Below, piece by piece: positions 7,756 to 15,523 of a DNA stretch of 19,633 nt. The position numbers and the translations under genes are program-made. The stretch spans positions 1-19,633 of the forward strand of contig JAISRY010000147.1 of assembly GCA_031273385.1 (NCBI GenBank), written 5' to 3'. The stretch comes from Tannerellaceae bacterium (GTDB taxonomy: Bacteria; Bacteroidota; Bacteroidia; Bacteroidales; Tannerellaceae). The notes under the pieces are model-generated. The model did not search any database. It was not told where the DNA came from and worked only from the letters and a program-made list of their open reading frames with translations. The first letter of the stretch is position 1. Each line of letters opens with the position of its first letter.

Positions 7756-7763
7756 CAAATATA
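7756..7763 (-). promoter_or_regulatory. Candidate -7 box almost abutting the ruvX start
   Basis: The minus strand reads TATATTTG, matching TAnnTTTG. Only six bases separate the final G from the ruvX ATG at 7749, so a transcript starting at the usual distance would have essentially no leader. No clear TTTG -33 element is visible at 19-21 bases upstream, where the end of the glycosyltransferase gene lies. Confidence 0.35.
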
Positions 7764-7767
7764 CAAT

Positions 7768-9162
7768 TCAATAGGCATTTCTTTCCCCTTGAAACATATT
7801 AAACAGCGTAACGATAATGATTTTAAGATCCAGGATAAACGACCAGTTTTCAATATACCACACATCCCTTTTCACACGCCCCTCCATCTGTTCCAGCGTT
7901 TTGGTCTCCCCGCGGTAACCGGTCACCTGCGCCCAACCGGTCACTCCCGGCTTGACCAGATGGCGTACCATATACTTATCAATAAGCGCGGAATATTGTT
8001 CGGTATGCTTCAGCATGTGCGGACGCGGCCCGACAACAGACATATCTCCCAGCAACACATTGATAAACTGCGGAAATTCGTCCAGGTTCGTCTTCCTTAG
8101 AAACTCACCCAAACGCGTTTTCCGCGGATCATCCTTAACGGCCTGCAGGGTATCGGCTTCGGGGTTCACTCTCATTGTCCGGAACTTGAAACATTCAAAT
8201 TCCTGCCCATATATACCCGTCCGCCTCTGCCGGAAAAGAATAGGGCCGGGAGAGGTTATTTTAATCAGGATACTCAACACAAGATACAAAAGCGGATAAA
8301 CCGTGAGCAGGACGACAGAAGAAAATACGATATCGAACGTCCGCTTGAGCGCGCGGTTATAGACGGCCTGAAGCGGTTCCCTCCTGATGGAAAGCAACGG
8401 TATCGACTCCATCATTTCAATCACCAGGCTCTTCTTCACATTACGGAAAAACTCGGGGACGATATAAAAACGCACCATGCTTTTCTCCGCAAAATTTAAC
8501 AGTTTCAGTATCTTCTCATCCTGCGTACCCGGTAATGTGCAATAGATCTCATCAATATTATTCTCCAGCACATAATCCTTTATCTCATCCGTATTGCCCA
8601 GGTAGTTGGGGATGACATCCTTTAACGCGACATTATCGTCAAAAAAGCCCATGACGATAAACCCGTATGCCAGGTCATCTTTCATCACGCGATACAGCTC
8701 CATCCCGTTCTTCCCGGCGCCTACAATAATAATCCGTTTAAAATTATATCCTTTCCGGCGATACATTTTCAGCATCACCCGGACAAAAACACGCCAAAGC
8801 GAAAAGAATACAATGGCTACGACATAGTAGACGAGAATAAATGTCGCCAAAATGTCGCCAATGTTCAGGAAAATAAGACAGGTCGCAAAAAGGAATATAA
8901 GGAAAGTGACCAAAAGAAATGCCCGCTGTACAATCTTATCGATATAAACGACCGACATGTGCAATTGAAAGGGAACAAAAAAGAGAGCAAAAAAGTAACA
9001 GAAGTTCAATAGCAGCAGAACCTCTCTTAGATTTTGTGCAATGGCGAGGGTATATACATTACCTAATTCATAATGAACAACAAAGAATAGAAGATTCAGA
9101 ACGATCAAGTCTCCTATACCTATCAACCATTGGATTAGATAGCCGTGTTTTTTATTAAACAT
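7768..9162 (-). CDS. Undecaprenyl-phosphate sugar-1-phosphate transferase (WbaP/WcaJ-type glycan-initiating enzyme)
   Basis: The 464-residue protein is a polyprenyl-phosphate hexose-1-phosphate transferase, which puts the first sugar of a surface polysaccharide on the lipid carrier at the inner membrane. The N-terminus has about four hydrophobic helices (residues 10-125). A Rossmann-like CoA_binding_3 domain follows (IIIVGAGKNGMELY at 145-157). The catalytic bacterial sugar-transferase domain covers 270-460: KRTFDIVFSS at 273-282, SPGPILFRQ, FKFRTM at 325-330, the catalytic Asp361-Glu362 pair in LDEFPQ, VVGPRPH, and KPGVTGWAQ near 404-412. The layout fits the undecaprenyl-phosphate glucose phosphotransferase group; the actual sugar is not decided. 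It heads a leftward cluster starting just past the ompA terminator. The ATG at 9162 lies 25 bases after a TAnnTTTG box. Confidence 0.93.
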   Translation of the reverse strand: MFNKKHGYLIQWLIGIGDLIVLNLLFFVVHYELGNVYTLAIAQNLREVLLLLNFCYFFALFFVPFQLHMSVVYIDKIVQRAFLLVTFLIFLFATCLIFLNIGDILATFILVYYVVAIVFFSLWRVFVRVMLKMYRRKGYNFKRIIIVGAGKNGMELYRVMKDDLAYGFIVMGFFDDNVALKDVIPNYLGNTDEIKDYVLENNIDEIYCTLPGTQDEKILKLLNFAEKSMVRFYIVPEFFRNVKKSLVIEMMESIPLLSIRREPLQAVYNRALKRTFDIVFSSVVLLTVYPLLYLVLSILIKITSPGPILFRQRRTGIYGQEFECFKFRTMRVNPEADTLQAVKDDPRKTRLGEFLRKTNLDEFPQFINVLLGDMSVVGPRPHMLKHTEQYSALIDKYMVRHLVKPGVTGWAQVTGYRGETKTLEQMEGRVKRDVWYIENWSFILDLKIIIVTLFNMFQGERNAY

Positions 9163-9187
9163 GTTTACTCCAGTATGCTAAATCCTA

Positions 9188-9195
9188 CAAAAGTA
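9188..9195 (-). promoter_or_regulatory. Candidate -7 box for the glycosyltransferase-led cluster
   Basis: The minus strand reads TACTTTTG, matching TAnnTTTG, 25 bases before the ATG at 9162. The expected -33 region falls in the A-tract of the ompA terminator; the nearest TTTG (9210-9213) is spaced only 14 bases away, so the -33 part is poor. Confidence 0.45.
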
Positions 9196-9210
9196 AGTAT
9201 TTTTTCGAGC

Positions 9211-9246
9211 AAAAAAAAGACTGCAACAGAATATGCAGTCTTTTTT
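9211..9246 (-). terminator. Intrinsic terminator downstream of the OmpA gene
   Basis: GACTGCA (9219-9225) pairs with TGCAGTC (9234-9240) around an eight-base loop. An A-tract (9211-9218) and a T-tract (9241-9246) lengthen the stem and give a U-run in either direction. It lies 23 bases past the OmpA stop in the direction of transcription and should separate ompA from the glycosyltransferase cluster. Confidence 0.85.
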
Positions 9247-9269
9247 AGTGAAAATAACAACTTGTTTCA

Positions 9270-10415
9270 TTACTTCTCAGCAGTCATAATAACGACGCGA
9301 TTCCAATTGTTTTCTTTATATGGCTGAACGTCAGAACCTTTCCATTCAATCGTGATCTGATTGGAAGAAATACCATATTTTTCGATCAACTCTTTCGCAA
9401 CCGCTCTCGCACGTTTTTCAGACAGCCCCAGGTTATAAGACGATGTACCCGTATTCTTGTCGGCATAACCAATCACCTTTATCGGAGCATGGTTCGCTTT
9501 CATAAATTCGGACGTATTATAAATATTGATCTGTTGATTCTTGTCGATCTTCGAGCTGTTCAGGCGGAAGTAAACGACGTTTTCAGCATAGTTGTTCACC
9601 ACCGTAGCAGGAACGGCTTCCGGACATTCGGGACAAGATTTCGGACGTTTGCTCAGCTCATCGTTTTCAGCACGAAGCGCATTAATCTTGTCGTTCAGGT
9701 CGTTCAACAAACCATAATCCATCGGTTCGATCACTTCAAAGTCCGTCTTACCCAATTTGAAGTTCAAACCTGCGCTGAATTGTGCGATACAGTCGGTCAG
9801 GTGATATTTGCTGACACGATTGAATTGCTCGTTCAACAACGATACCTGGCCTTCAAGAGTAAGGTCTACACGTTTGCTCAAGCGGAAAGGCATCAAAATA
9901 CCACCATTGATCGAAGGGGATTCGGTTCTGGGTATATTTTGATTTTCAAAGCGCTGAGCATAACCCATACCGACCCAGGGAATAAAGCGGAACACCTTGT
10001 TTTCCCGGTAAGGAGCCCACAAGTTGGTCAAATCGACCAGGAAGTCCAGATGAGCCGCCGCATACTTGTTATGCTGCATAAACTCCGCCTTATCGCCTAC
10101 AAAGCCATGTATCGAGCCGCCATTCAGTTGCAAACGCAACCCCCAATAAGGTTTAAACCACTTACCGACAGAAAACTGGGGGGCAAAATTCCAACGGTCG
10201 CCAAAATCGGCTTTCAAATTATCGTCGCCCAATAGAATACTGGCGCCGCCGGCAACAGAGATAAACCAGTTGTCGCTCCCCTTATTCTTCTTAAAATTAG
10301 TCTTAAGCCCGGTTTCAGTACTGAAACCGACTTGAGGTTTAAATTCCTGCGCAGACACAGAAAAGACAAAGCCACATAACAACACGAACAATAAACATTT
10401 TGTTTTCATATTCAT
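9270..10415 (-). CDS. OmpA-family outer-membrane protein, barrel plus peptidoglycan-binding domain
   Basis: The 381-residue protein starts with a signal peptide (CLLFVLLCGFVFSVSAQ, cut near residue 22). Residues about 28-225 form an eight-strand-type outer-membrane barrel. A short heptad stretch (LNDKINALRAENDELSK, about 240-256) follows, then a Pro/Cys linker (SCPECPE). The C-terminal OmpA domain (about 278-378) includes VIGYADKNTGTSSYNLGLSEKRA; Asp319 and Arg335 match the diaminopimelate-binding Asp/Arg of the family. It tethers the outer membrane to peptidoglycan. ATG 10415 and ATG 10409 are both usable. The gene is alone on its transcript, with a strong upstream promoter and a strong terminator, as expected for an abundant porin-like protein. 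Confidence 0.93.
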   Translation of the reverse strand: MNMKTKCLLFVLLCGFVFSVSAQEFKPQVGFSTETGLKTNFKKNKGSDNWFISVAGGASILLGDDNLKADFGDRWNFAPQFSVGKWFKPYWGLRLQLNGGSIHGFVGDKAEFMQHNKYAAAHLDFLVDLTNLWAPYRENKVFRFIPWVGMGYAQRFENQNIPRTESPSINGGILMPFRLSKRVDLTLEGQVSLLNEQFNRVSKYHLTDCIAQFSAGLNFKLGKTDFEVIEPMDYGLLNDLNDKINALRAENDELSKRPKSCPECPEAVPATVVNNYAENVVYFRLNSSKIDKNQQINIYNTSEFMKANHAPIKVIGYADKNTGTSSYNLGLSEKRARAVAKELIEKYGISSNQITIEWKGSDVQPYKENNWNRVVIMTAEK

Positions 10416-10482
10416 TTACATTTAAATTAAACAATCATTCCTCTTTTACTTAAATATATTCTACAAACGGTTAAATACGAAG

Positions 10483-10513
10483 CAAAACTAACGTTTTTCC
10501 GAATTACATCAAA
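10483..10513 (-). promoter_or_regulatory. Promoter of the OmpA gene, full -33/-7 match
   Basis: The minus strand has TTTG (10513-10510), 19 bases, then TAGTTTTG (10490-10483). This is an exact match to the Bacteroides consensus TTTG-N19-21-TAnnTTTG. The box ends 67 bases before the ATG at 10415, leaving an AT-rich leader of about 60 bases. It is the best promoter in the window. Confidence 0.75.
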
Positions 10514-10537
10514 ACAAAAAACGATTTAATTTCGTTT
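10513..10537 (-). terminator. Weak candidate terminator after gmd
   Basis: On the minus strand AAACGA (10537-10532) can pair with TCGTTT (10524-10519) around a seven-base AT loop, followed by a short T-run. It touches the gmd stop codon and lies directly before the ompA -33 element. The stem is short and AT-rich, so the call is tentative. Confidence 0.35.
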
Positions 10538-11688
10538 CATTCAAAATAATTTAAAACCCGGTACCCTCCCTCGATCAAATAAGAATCTTTTTTCATTACG
10601 ATCAGGTCATTCCGCATCATATCTTCAATCAGATCCTCCAGGGAATATTTCGGTTCCCAGCCCAGGCGTGTCCTCGCTTTGCCGGCGTCGCCGATCAGCA
10701 AATCGACTTCCGTAGGCCTGAAATAGGCGGAGTCGACGCCGGCCACCTCTTCCCCGATGCGCTTTCTCAGCCCCTCCAGGTAAGGCGCTCCGACCTTTTC
10801 CGTAAATCTCTTCTCATCTATCGCATCCAGTATGGCCGTTTCGCCCGTCCCCTCACCCTGAAAGGCGACGCCTATCCCGATCTCGGCGAAAGACAACCGG
10901 ACAAAGTCCCTGATCGTCGTCGTCACGCCCGTCGCGATGACATAGTCGGACGGTTCGTCCTGCTGCAGAATAGCATACATCGCCCGGACATAATCTTTCG
11001 CATGACCCCAGTCCCGCCTGGCGGAAAGGTTACCCATATAGACCTTGTCCTGCATCCCCAGGGCTATACGCGATATGGCTCGCGTCACCTTGCGCGTCAC
11101 AAAGGTCTCGCCCCTTAACGGAGATTCATGATTAAATAAAATCCCGTTCGAAGCATGCATGGCATACGCCTCCCTGTAATTGACGGTAATCCAATAACCG
11201 TATAATTTCGCTACCGCATAAGGGCTTCGCGGATAAAAGGGTGTCGTCTCTTTTTGAGGAACTTCCCTGACCAATCCATACAATTCTGAAGTGGAGGCCT
11301 GATAGATACGCGACTTTTTCGTCAGGTTCAGCAGGCGTACGGCTTCCAATATCCTCAACACGCCCAAGCCATCCACATTGGCCGTATACTCCGGCGTATC
11401 GAAACTGACTTTCACATGGCTCATCGCCGCCAGATTATAGATTTCGTCCGGCTGTATTTCGCCAAGGATGCGGGTTAAATTAAGGCTATCCGTCAAGTCG
11501 CCGTAATGAAGGATCAGGTTACGGTTTTCGATATGCGGATCCTGATAAAGATGATCGATTCGTTCGGTATTAAAGAGGGACGAACGGCGTTTAATGCCGT
11601 GTACCATATACCCTTTCTTTATCAGATATTCCGCCAGATAAGCGCCATCCTGTCCTGTAATCCCCGTTATTAAAGCAACTTTACTCAT
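10537..11688 (-). CDS. gmd: GDP-mannose 4,6-dehydratase
   Basis: The 383-residue cytoplasmic enzyme converts GDP-D-mannose to GDP-4-keto-6-deoxy-D-mannose, the first step to GDP-L-fucose. It is an extended short-chain dehydrogenase: NADP-binding GITGQDG at residues 9-15, then the catalytic set Thr133 and Glu135 (in ASTSELYG), Tyr157 and Lys161 (SPYAVAK). These match the E. coli residues with a one-residue shift. The GIKRRSS segment that binds the cofactor phosphate is present at 31-37. I chose ATG 11688, giving MSKVALITG; a longer in-frame start at 11727 would lie within fcl and add an unrelated 13-residue extension. It starts two bases after the fcl stop, so the pair is one operon. Length is normal. 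Confidence 0.97.
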   Translation of the reverse strand: MSKVALITGITGQDGAYLAEYLIKKGYMVHGIKRRSSLFNTERIDHLYQDPHIENRNLILHYGDLTDSLNLTRILGEIQPDEIYNLAAMSHVKVSFDTPEYTANVDGLGVLRILEAVRLLNLTKKSRIYQASTSELYGLVREVPQKETTPFYPRSPYAVAKLYGYWITVNYREAYAMHASNGILFNHESPLRGETFVTRKVTRAISRIALGMQDKVYMGNLSARRDWGHAKDYVRAMYAILQQDEPSDYVIATGVTTTIRDFVRLSFAEIGIGVAFQGEGTGETAILDAIDEKRFTEKVGAPYLEGLRKRIGEEVAGVDSAYFRPTEVDLLIGDAGKARTRLGWEPKYSLEDLIEDMMRNDLIVMKKDSYLIEGGYRVLNYFE

Positions 11689-11690
11689 TT

Positions 11691-12779
11691 TTATTTTGTT
11701 TTGTTTTGTATATCCTGCCGGTACCAACGATATAAACGCTCGATACCCTCATTTATTTCAATCGTATGACGCCAACCCAAAGCATGCAGCCTATCCACAT
11801 CCGTCAGTTTACGGAACGTCCCGTCAGGCTTTGAGGCGTCAAAAGTCAACCGTCCGTCAAAACCGGTCGTTTCCTTGATCAGCAGGGACAGGTCGTGAAT
11901 GGAAATATCCTTACCCGTCCCTATATTTATATGTGTATTACGTACCTCTTTTCCATTCGGACAAATAGCGGAAAAGTCGACATGCTCCATCATATACACC
12001 GTCGCATCAGCCATCTCTTCACTCCACAAAAACTCACGAAGCGGCTTTCCCGTCCCCCAGAGCGTCACTTCATCAGGGGCAATCCCGTATGTACGCAACA
12101 CCTCCCCTATCTCCTTTTCCGAAGCGCCCCCCCCTATCCCGTTCACCGGGCGGACATTCAAATCATCGCGCAACGCTTTCCAATCCTGCCGGTATAAACA
12201 GGCGGCCAGGTGAATCTTCCGTATCATAGCCGGAAGCACATGGGAGGTATTGAGGTCAAAATTATCATTCGGCCCATACAAATTCGTGGGCATAACGGCG
12301 ATAAAATTAGTCCCGTACTGTATATTGTAGCTTTCGCACATCTTTATCCCCGCGATCTTGGCGACAGCGTATGGTTCGTTGGTGTATTCCAAAGGAGAGG
12401 TCAGCAAACAATCTTCCCGCATGGGCTGTGGAGCCTCCCGCGGATAGATACAGGTGCTTCCCAGGAAAAGCAGTTTCTTTACCTTATTTATATACGATGC
12501 ATGAATCACATGACTCTGAATCATCAGGTTTCTGTAAATAAAGTCGGCCCGGCGGGTATTATTGGCCATAATACCACCGACGTATGCAGCGGAAAGGAAG
12601 ACATATTCGGGCTGTTCGGAAGCGAAAAAGGCATTTACCGCCGCCTGATCCGTCAGGTCAAGCTCGGCATGTGTACGGAGAATAAAACCGTTATACCCTT
12701 TCGACTGTAAGTTTTTCAATATCGCCGAACCCACCAGCCCTTTGTGCCCGGCTACATATATTTTAGAATTTTTATTCAT
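11691..12779 (-). CDS. fcl: GDP-L-fucose synthase (epimerase-reductase)
   Basis: The 362-residue cytoplasmic enzyme turns GDP-4-keto-6-deoxymannose into GDP-L-fucose. Visible signs are the NADP motif GHKGLVGSA (11-19) and the catalytic triad Ser108 (GSTCIYP), Tyr137 and Lys141 (EPYAVAK). The family landmarks AAYVGGI (64-70) and [12 protein letters not shown] (164-175) are also present. It is about 40 residues longer than the E. coli enzyme because of an insert around residues 190-240 ([20 protein letters not shown]...), which I recall as common in Bacteroidota versions. Together with gmd it supplies GDP-fucose for capsule, LPS or protein O-glycans. The leader carries a TAnnTTTG box and two inverted repeats. 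Confidence 0.96.
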   Translation of the reverse strand: MNKNSKIYVAGHKGLVGSAILKNLQSKGYNGFILRTHAELDLTDQAAVNAFFASEQPEYVFLSAAYVGGIMANNTRRADFIYRNLMIQSHVIHASYINKVKKLLFLGSTCIYPREAPQPMREDCLLTSPLEYTNEPYAVAKIAGIKMCESYNIQYGTNFIAVMPTNLYGPNDNFDLNTSHVLPAMIRKIHLAACLYRQDWKALRDDLNVRPVNGIGGGASEKEIGEVLRTYGIAPDEVTLWGTGKPLREFLWSEEMADATVYMMEHVDFSAICPNGKEVRNTHINIGTGKDISIHDLSLLIKETTGFDGRLTFDASKPDGTFRKLTDVDRLHALGWRHTIEINEGIERLYRWYRQDIQNKTK

Positions 12780-12781
12780 AC

Positions 12782-12824
12782 TGCAATCGCATCCGTTTTT
12801 ATAGATCTTCGAAATTCGATTGCA
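12782..12824. repeat. 8-bp inverted repeat in the fcl leader
   Basis: TGCAATCG (12782-12789) is matched by CGATTGCA (12817-12824) with 27 bases between. It starts three bases upstream of the fcl ATG, so in the transcript it could enclose the ribosome-binding region in a loop. It may be chance; arms are short. Confidence 0.35.
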
Positions 12825-12863
12825 ATGTTAGTCATTTTTTTTGGAAAAGAAGACGGTTTCAGT

Positions 12864-12871
12864 CAAAATTA
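12864..12871 (-). promoter_or_regulatory. Candidate -7 box for fcl-gmd
   Basis: The minus strand reads TAATTTTG, matching TAnnTTTG. The box ends 84 bases before the fcl ATG, implying a leader of about 78 bases. The nearest TTTG upstream (12886-12889) is spaced 14 bases, too short, and is part of the large inverted repeat. Confidence 0.4.
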
Positions 12872-12886
12872 CAAGGCAAACACATC

Positions 12887-12931
12887 AAATTTGGTGTAAA
12901 AAGGAGAAAAACCCCTTTTTACACCAAATTT
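12887..12931. repeat. Perfect 18-bp inverted repeat between the NigD-like gene and fcl
   Basis: AAATTTGGTGTAAAAAGG (12887-12904) is the exact reverse complement of 12914-12931, with a nine-base spacer (12905-12913). It lies nine bases past the stop of the NigD-like lipoprotein gene and just upstream of the candidate fcl -7 box. It could be a terminator for the sigma operon (a stem with CC then five T within the 3' arm, both orientations) or a binding site for a dimeric regulator. The long AT arms without an external T-tract make a classical terminator imperfect. Confidence 0.8.
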
Positions 12932-12940
12932 AGACAGACA

Positions 12941-13723
12941 TTATTCGGCTGGAATCTGGATAGACTGCACTTTTGTCGTACCCCAGCTTTTTACGGCGGT
13001 TGAATCTGCGTTAAGCTCCGCCACATAGTTGATCTTGAAATACATGAGATTGTTATTCAGCGCTTTTTCAACGTTTCTCATCTGAGCCATGACGGCAGAC
13101 AGGTTCAGTGCGATCGTTTGTCCGTTGTCCACGAGCGCGGGCGCTTTGCCGTCTTCCAGTTTTTCAACGCGGAAATACAGGTTGTACACCCTTTTGCCAT
13201 CTATCTCCTCAACAGGCTGGCTGGGATTGAATGAGATATTATAACTGTTTTTCTGATCCGTCAGGCTTGATTTGAAAAGAGGCGTCATGAAAAGACGGTC
13301 TTTCACGTAGGCATTGTAATTTTCAATGTCGAAATAGGTTGTTATTTCATTGGCCAACAGACGTGTCGTATCGGTCAAGCTGTAAGAATTGACCAATCCT
13401 TGCTGAATAACCCCGTAAACCGGGTTGTCATCTACCGTTAAGTATCCATTGGCTGCGGCATTCTGATTTTCGGCGCTGTTCATATTGTACGAGAAGTTGA
13501 TAAAAATACAATCGCCATCATTAATCGAATAGTCGCTCTCGATGCTTCTGGAATACAAAGGGCCCCATTTGTAACCGGTAACGATTCTTCTGAAAGAGGT
13601 AGCGGTAGTAGCTTCAACAACACCATAATCCCAATCCGAGCCGGAATTTTGTCCACCCTCCAGGCATGAAGTTAACAACAACGCATTTGCGGCCAAAAGT
13701 CCGCCAATAATCATTTTTTTCAT
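12941..13723 (-). CDS. NigD-like lipoprotein
   Basis: The 260-residue protein begins with a signal peptide ending in lipobox LLTSC, with the lipidated Cys at residue 20. An acidic/Gly/Ser tether (LEGGQNSGSDWDYG) follows. The mature part is beta-rich, with INDGDCIFINFSYN near residues 67-80, a VYNLYFRVEKL strand and a final MYFKINYVAELNAD strand. This resembles the two-part (OB-like plus beta) layout of NigD-like lipoproteins of Bacteroidota. I call the family at moderate confidence from pattern alone. It lies 37 bases after the two-membrane anti-sigma gene and is followed by a strong hairpin, so it is probably the last gene of the sigma operon and a likely target of that sigma factor. Molecular function unknown. 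Confidence 0.6.
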   Translation of the reverse strand: MKKMIIGGLLAANALLLTSCLEGGQNSGSDWDYGVVEATTATSFRRIVTGYKWGPLYSRSIESDYSINDGDCIFINFSYNMNSAENQNAAANGYLTVDDNPVYGVIQQGLVNSYSLTDTTRLLANEITTYFDIENYNAYVKDRLFMTPLFKSSLTDQKNSYNISFNPSQPVEEIDGKRVYNLYFRVEKLEDGKAPALVDNGQTIALNLSAVMAQMRNVEKALNNNLMYFKINYVAELNADSTAVKSWGTTKVQSIQIPAE

Positions 13724-13760
13724 TTCGTTTTTCTTTTAAACTATTAATAATTGTATCATC

Positions 13761-14993
13761 TTAAAAGCCTAAGCGTATGCCGACTTGCGGGTTAATGTTC
13801 AAAGGCTTTTCAGAGTATATCGTTTTAATGTCGCTATGATTCTCAAAATAGTAGGCCGCCCCGATCTCAGCAAAGACGCTGACGAAACGGATCACCGGAT
13901 AGCTGATGCCGGCGCGTACACTGGTCGACCATTGCAGTTTTTTCATCCGCGTGGAGGTATACTCCACAGAGAGCAGATCTCCGTTCCTGTTGACAAAGCT
14001 GCTTATTTTTAGTTGGCCTGCCACGTTCATCTGGGCGGCTATCCCTGCGGCGGCATAGACCTGGAAGCGCTTCCACTCGAACGCCTTATAGGAGATCGAA
14101 AGGGGAATACCGACAAAGTGAAGCCTTTGCCTTGTCTCCTGGTGAACAGCCGCATCGCCCTCCCAATAGGATGTGACCATCGAATAAGTCAGCCCGGTTT
14201 GCAGGGAAAAGCGATCGGTCAGGTACCGGCTTGCCGACAGCCCGAATGATATCGGCGTTTTATGTTTGATATTCGTTTTGACGTCATTCTGCTGACCCGC
14301 AATCGCATTATAAAGCAGCATATCCTGGTCTACGATCATCGTATTCCGTAATGTGAGCGTATTGACGACATTGTCCGAACCGGCAGTAAGCCCTCCGCCC
14401 CCCATACCGAAGCTCCATTTCCGGCGGGGCGCCTGTTGCTTCTTTTCCGTTTCAGGCAAGTCCGTTTCCGTTTCAGGGATAACGACCGGTTCTTCTTCTA
14501 TCTTTTCATCGCTATCGTCTTCTATCCATTCCTGCTCCTGTTGCTGCTCTTCTATCCCTGTCTCCTCAGCCTCCTGAGCCACCGAAAGGGGATCGCCGGC
14601 CAGGGACAATCCGGGGACATCAACTGTCCCAGGCGCTTTCTTCGCCGGTTGTTCGGGCATAAGCGCAGCAATGAGCGGACGGCTATTCTCATCCGGCTCT
14701 ACGGGCTGTATCTCTACGGGTTGTATCCCTTCGTTCCGTTCGATAGGCTTAACCTCTTCGGTCAGTACGGGCGCCGCCGGATCATTTCCCGACAGATAGA
14801 TTCCCACCATGATGATCAACAAAGATACGACAGCCGCTGCCGCCCCATACCACCACCGTGCAGGGAAGCTCTTTTTTCGTCCTGCCAGGCGTGCGGAAAT
14901 CTTCAGCCAGTCTTCCGGCATCGTATCCGCTTCATGATCCAGCAGTTTTGAACGAAGCAGTTCGTCGAATATATCTCTTTCTTTATCTTTCAT
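13761..14993 (-). CDS. Dma-like two-membrane-spanning anti-sigma factor with C-terminal outer-membrane barrel
   Basis: The 410-residue protein has three parts. Residues 1-46 are a soluble, charged N-terminus (MKDKERDIFDELLRSKL, with a MPEDWLKI segment) of the kind that binds ECF sigma factors. Residues 47-68 are one membrane helix after a basic patch (GRKKSFPARWW). Residues 70-190 are a disordered Pro/Glu/Gln linker, strongly acidic near 140-185. Residues 192-410 form an outer-membrane barrel ending in an aromatic residue (GIRLGF), as BAM substrates do. There is no cleavable signal peptide, so one chain should span the inner membrane, the periplasm and the outer membrane. Its ATG overlaps the sigma gene stop in ATGA (14990-14993). 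This matches the Dma family as I remember it from B. thetaiotaomicron; membership and sigma control here are inferred. Confidence 0.75.
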   Translation of the reverse strand: MKDKERDIFDELLRSKLLDHEADTMPEDWLKISARLAGRKKSFPARWWYGAAAAVVSLLIIMVGIYLSGNDPAAPVLTEEVKPIERNEGIQPVEIQPVEPDENSRPLIAALMPEQPAKKAPGTVDVPGLSLAGDPLSVAQEAEETGIEEQQQEQEWIEDDSDEKIEEEPVVIPETETDLPETEKKQQAPRRKWSFGMGGGGLTAGSDNVVNTLTLRNTMIVDQDMLLYNAIAGQQNDVKTNIKHKTPISFGLSASRYLTDRFSLQTGLTYSMVTSYWEGDAAVHQETRQRLHFVGIPLSISYKAFEWKRFQVYAAAGIAAQMNVAGQLKISSFVNRNGDLLSVEYTSTRMKKLQWSTSVRAGISYPVIRFVSVFAEIGAAYYFENHSDIKTIYSEKPLNINPQVGIRLGF

Positions 14994-15523
14994 TTCTGAT
15001 ACAATTCATTTATTTTACGTTGTAGTAATTGCTTGGCTCGCGTATATTGCGAACGGGAAGTGCTTTCCGTTATGTGCAATATGTCGCCGATCTCCTTATG
15101 CGAAAACCCTTCGATTGCAAACAGGTTGAATACGGAACGGAAGCCGGCCGGCAACTCCTGAATACAAGCGATCAGTTCGTTCGCCGACAAAGTCGAGACA
15201 ACAGACGTGTCGGGGTCAGACAACTCCGCCGTATTATCCAGATCAACGGTTTCGCGCATCACATCCGATTTTCGCAGATATTCCAACGCACAATTTACAA
15301 AGATCTTTCGCATCCAGCCTTCAAACGAGCCGTTACCGGAATAGGTGTCAATATGGGTAAACACTTTTACGAAACCATCCTGCAAGAGATCACGAGCCGT
15401 TTCCCTGTCGTTCACGTAACGCAGACAAACTCCCATCATCTTACGGGAATATGTATCATAAAGCTCTTTTTGAGCTACTCTGTTTTCCCTTTTACAACCC
15501 TCTATCAGTTGCTGCTCATTCAT
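14990..15523 (-). CDS. ECF-type RNA polymerase sigma factor
   Basis: The 177-residue protein is a minimal sigma-70 factor with regions 2 and 4 only. Region 2 spans about residues 20-88 (YDTYSRKMMGVCLRYVNDRETARDLLQDGFVKVF for 2.1-2.2, then SFEGWMRKIFVNCALEYLRK for 2.3-2.4). Region 4 spans about 115-172 (LPAGFRSVFNLFAIEGFSHKEIGDILHITESTSRSQYTRAKQLL), including the helix-turn-helix. The intervening linker is acidic (DLDNTAELSDPDTS). The gene is coupled by ATGA overlap to the two-membrane anti-sigma gene, the arrangement expected of a Bacteroidota ECF21-type pair. Group assignment is inference from context. The 98 bases upstream hold no TAnnTTTG box, so it may be read from its own ECF-type promoter or by read-through. 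Confidence 0.93.
   Translation of the reverse strand: MNEQQLIEGCKRENRVAQKELYDTYSRKMMGVCLRYVNDRETARDLLQDGFVKVFTHIDTYSGNGSFEGWMRKIFVNCALEYLRKSDVMRETVDLDNTAELSDPDTSVVSTLSANELIACIQELPAGFRSVFNLFAIEGFSHKEIGDILHITESTSRSQYTRAKQLLQRKINELYQK

Noticed and set aside
9489..10235. 248-codon open frame antisense to the OmpA gene
   Set aside because: It lies entirely within a convincing OmpA-family gene; its composition is what reverse reading of that gene would give.
11689..11727. Upstream alternative start for gmd (13 extra residues)
   Set aside because: It lies inside fcl and precedes the conserved MSKVALITG start, which directly follows the fcl stop.
14436..14951. 171-codon open frame antisense to the Dma-like gene
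   Set aside because: The Leu/Phe-rich stretch is the reverse of the Glu/Gln-rich linker codons, not a true membrane protein.
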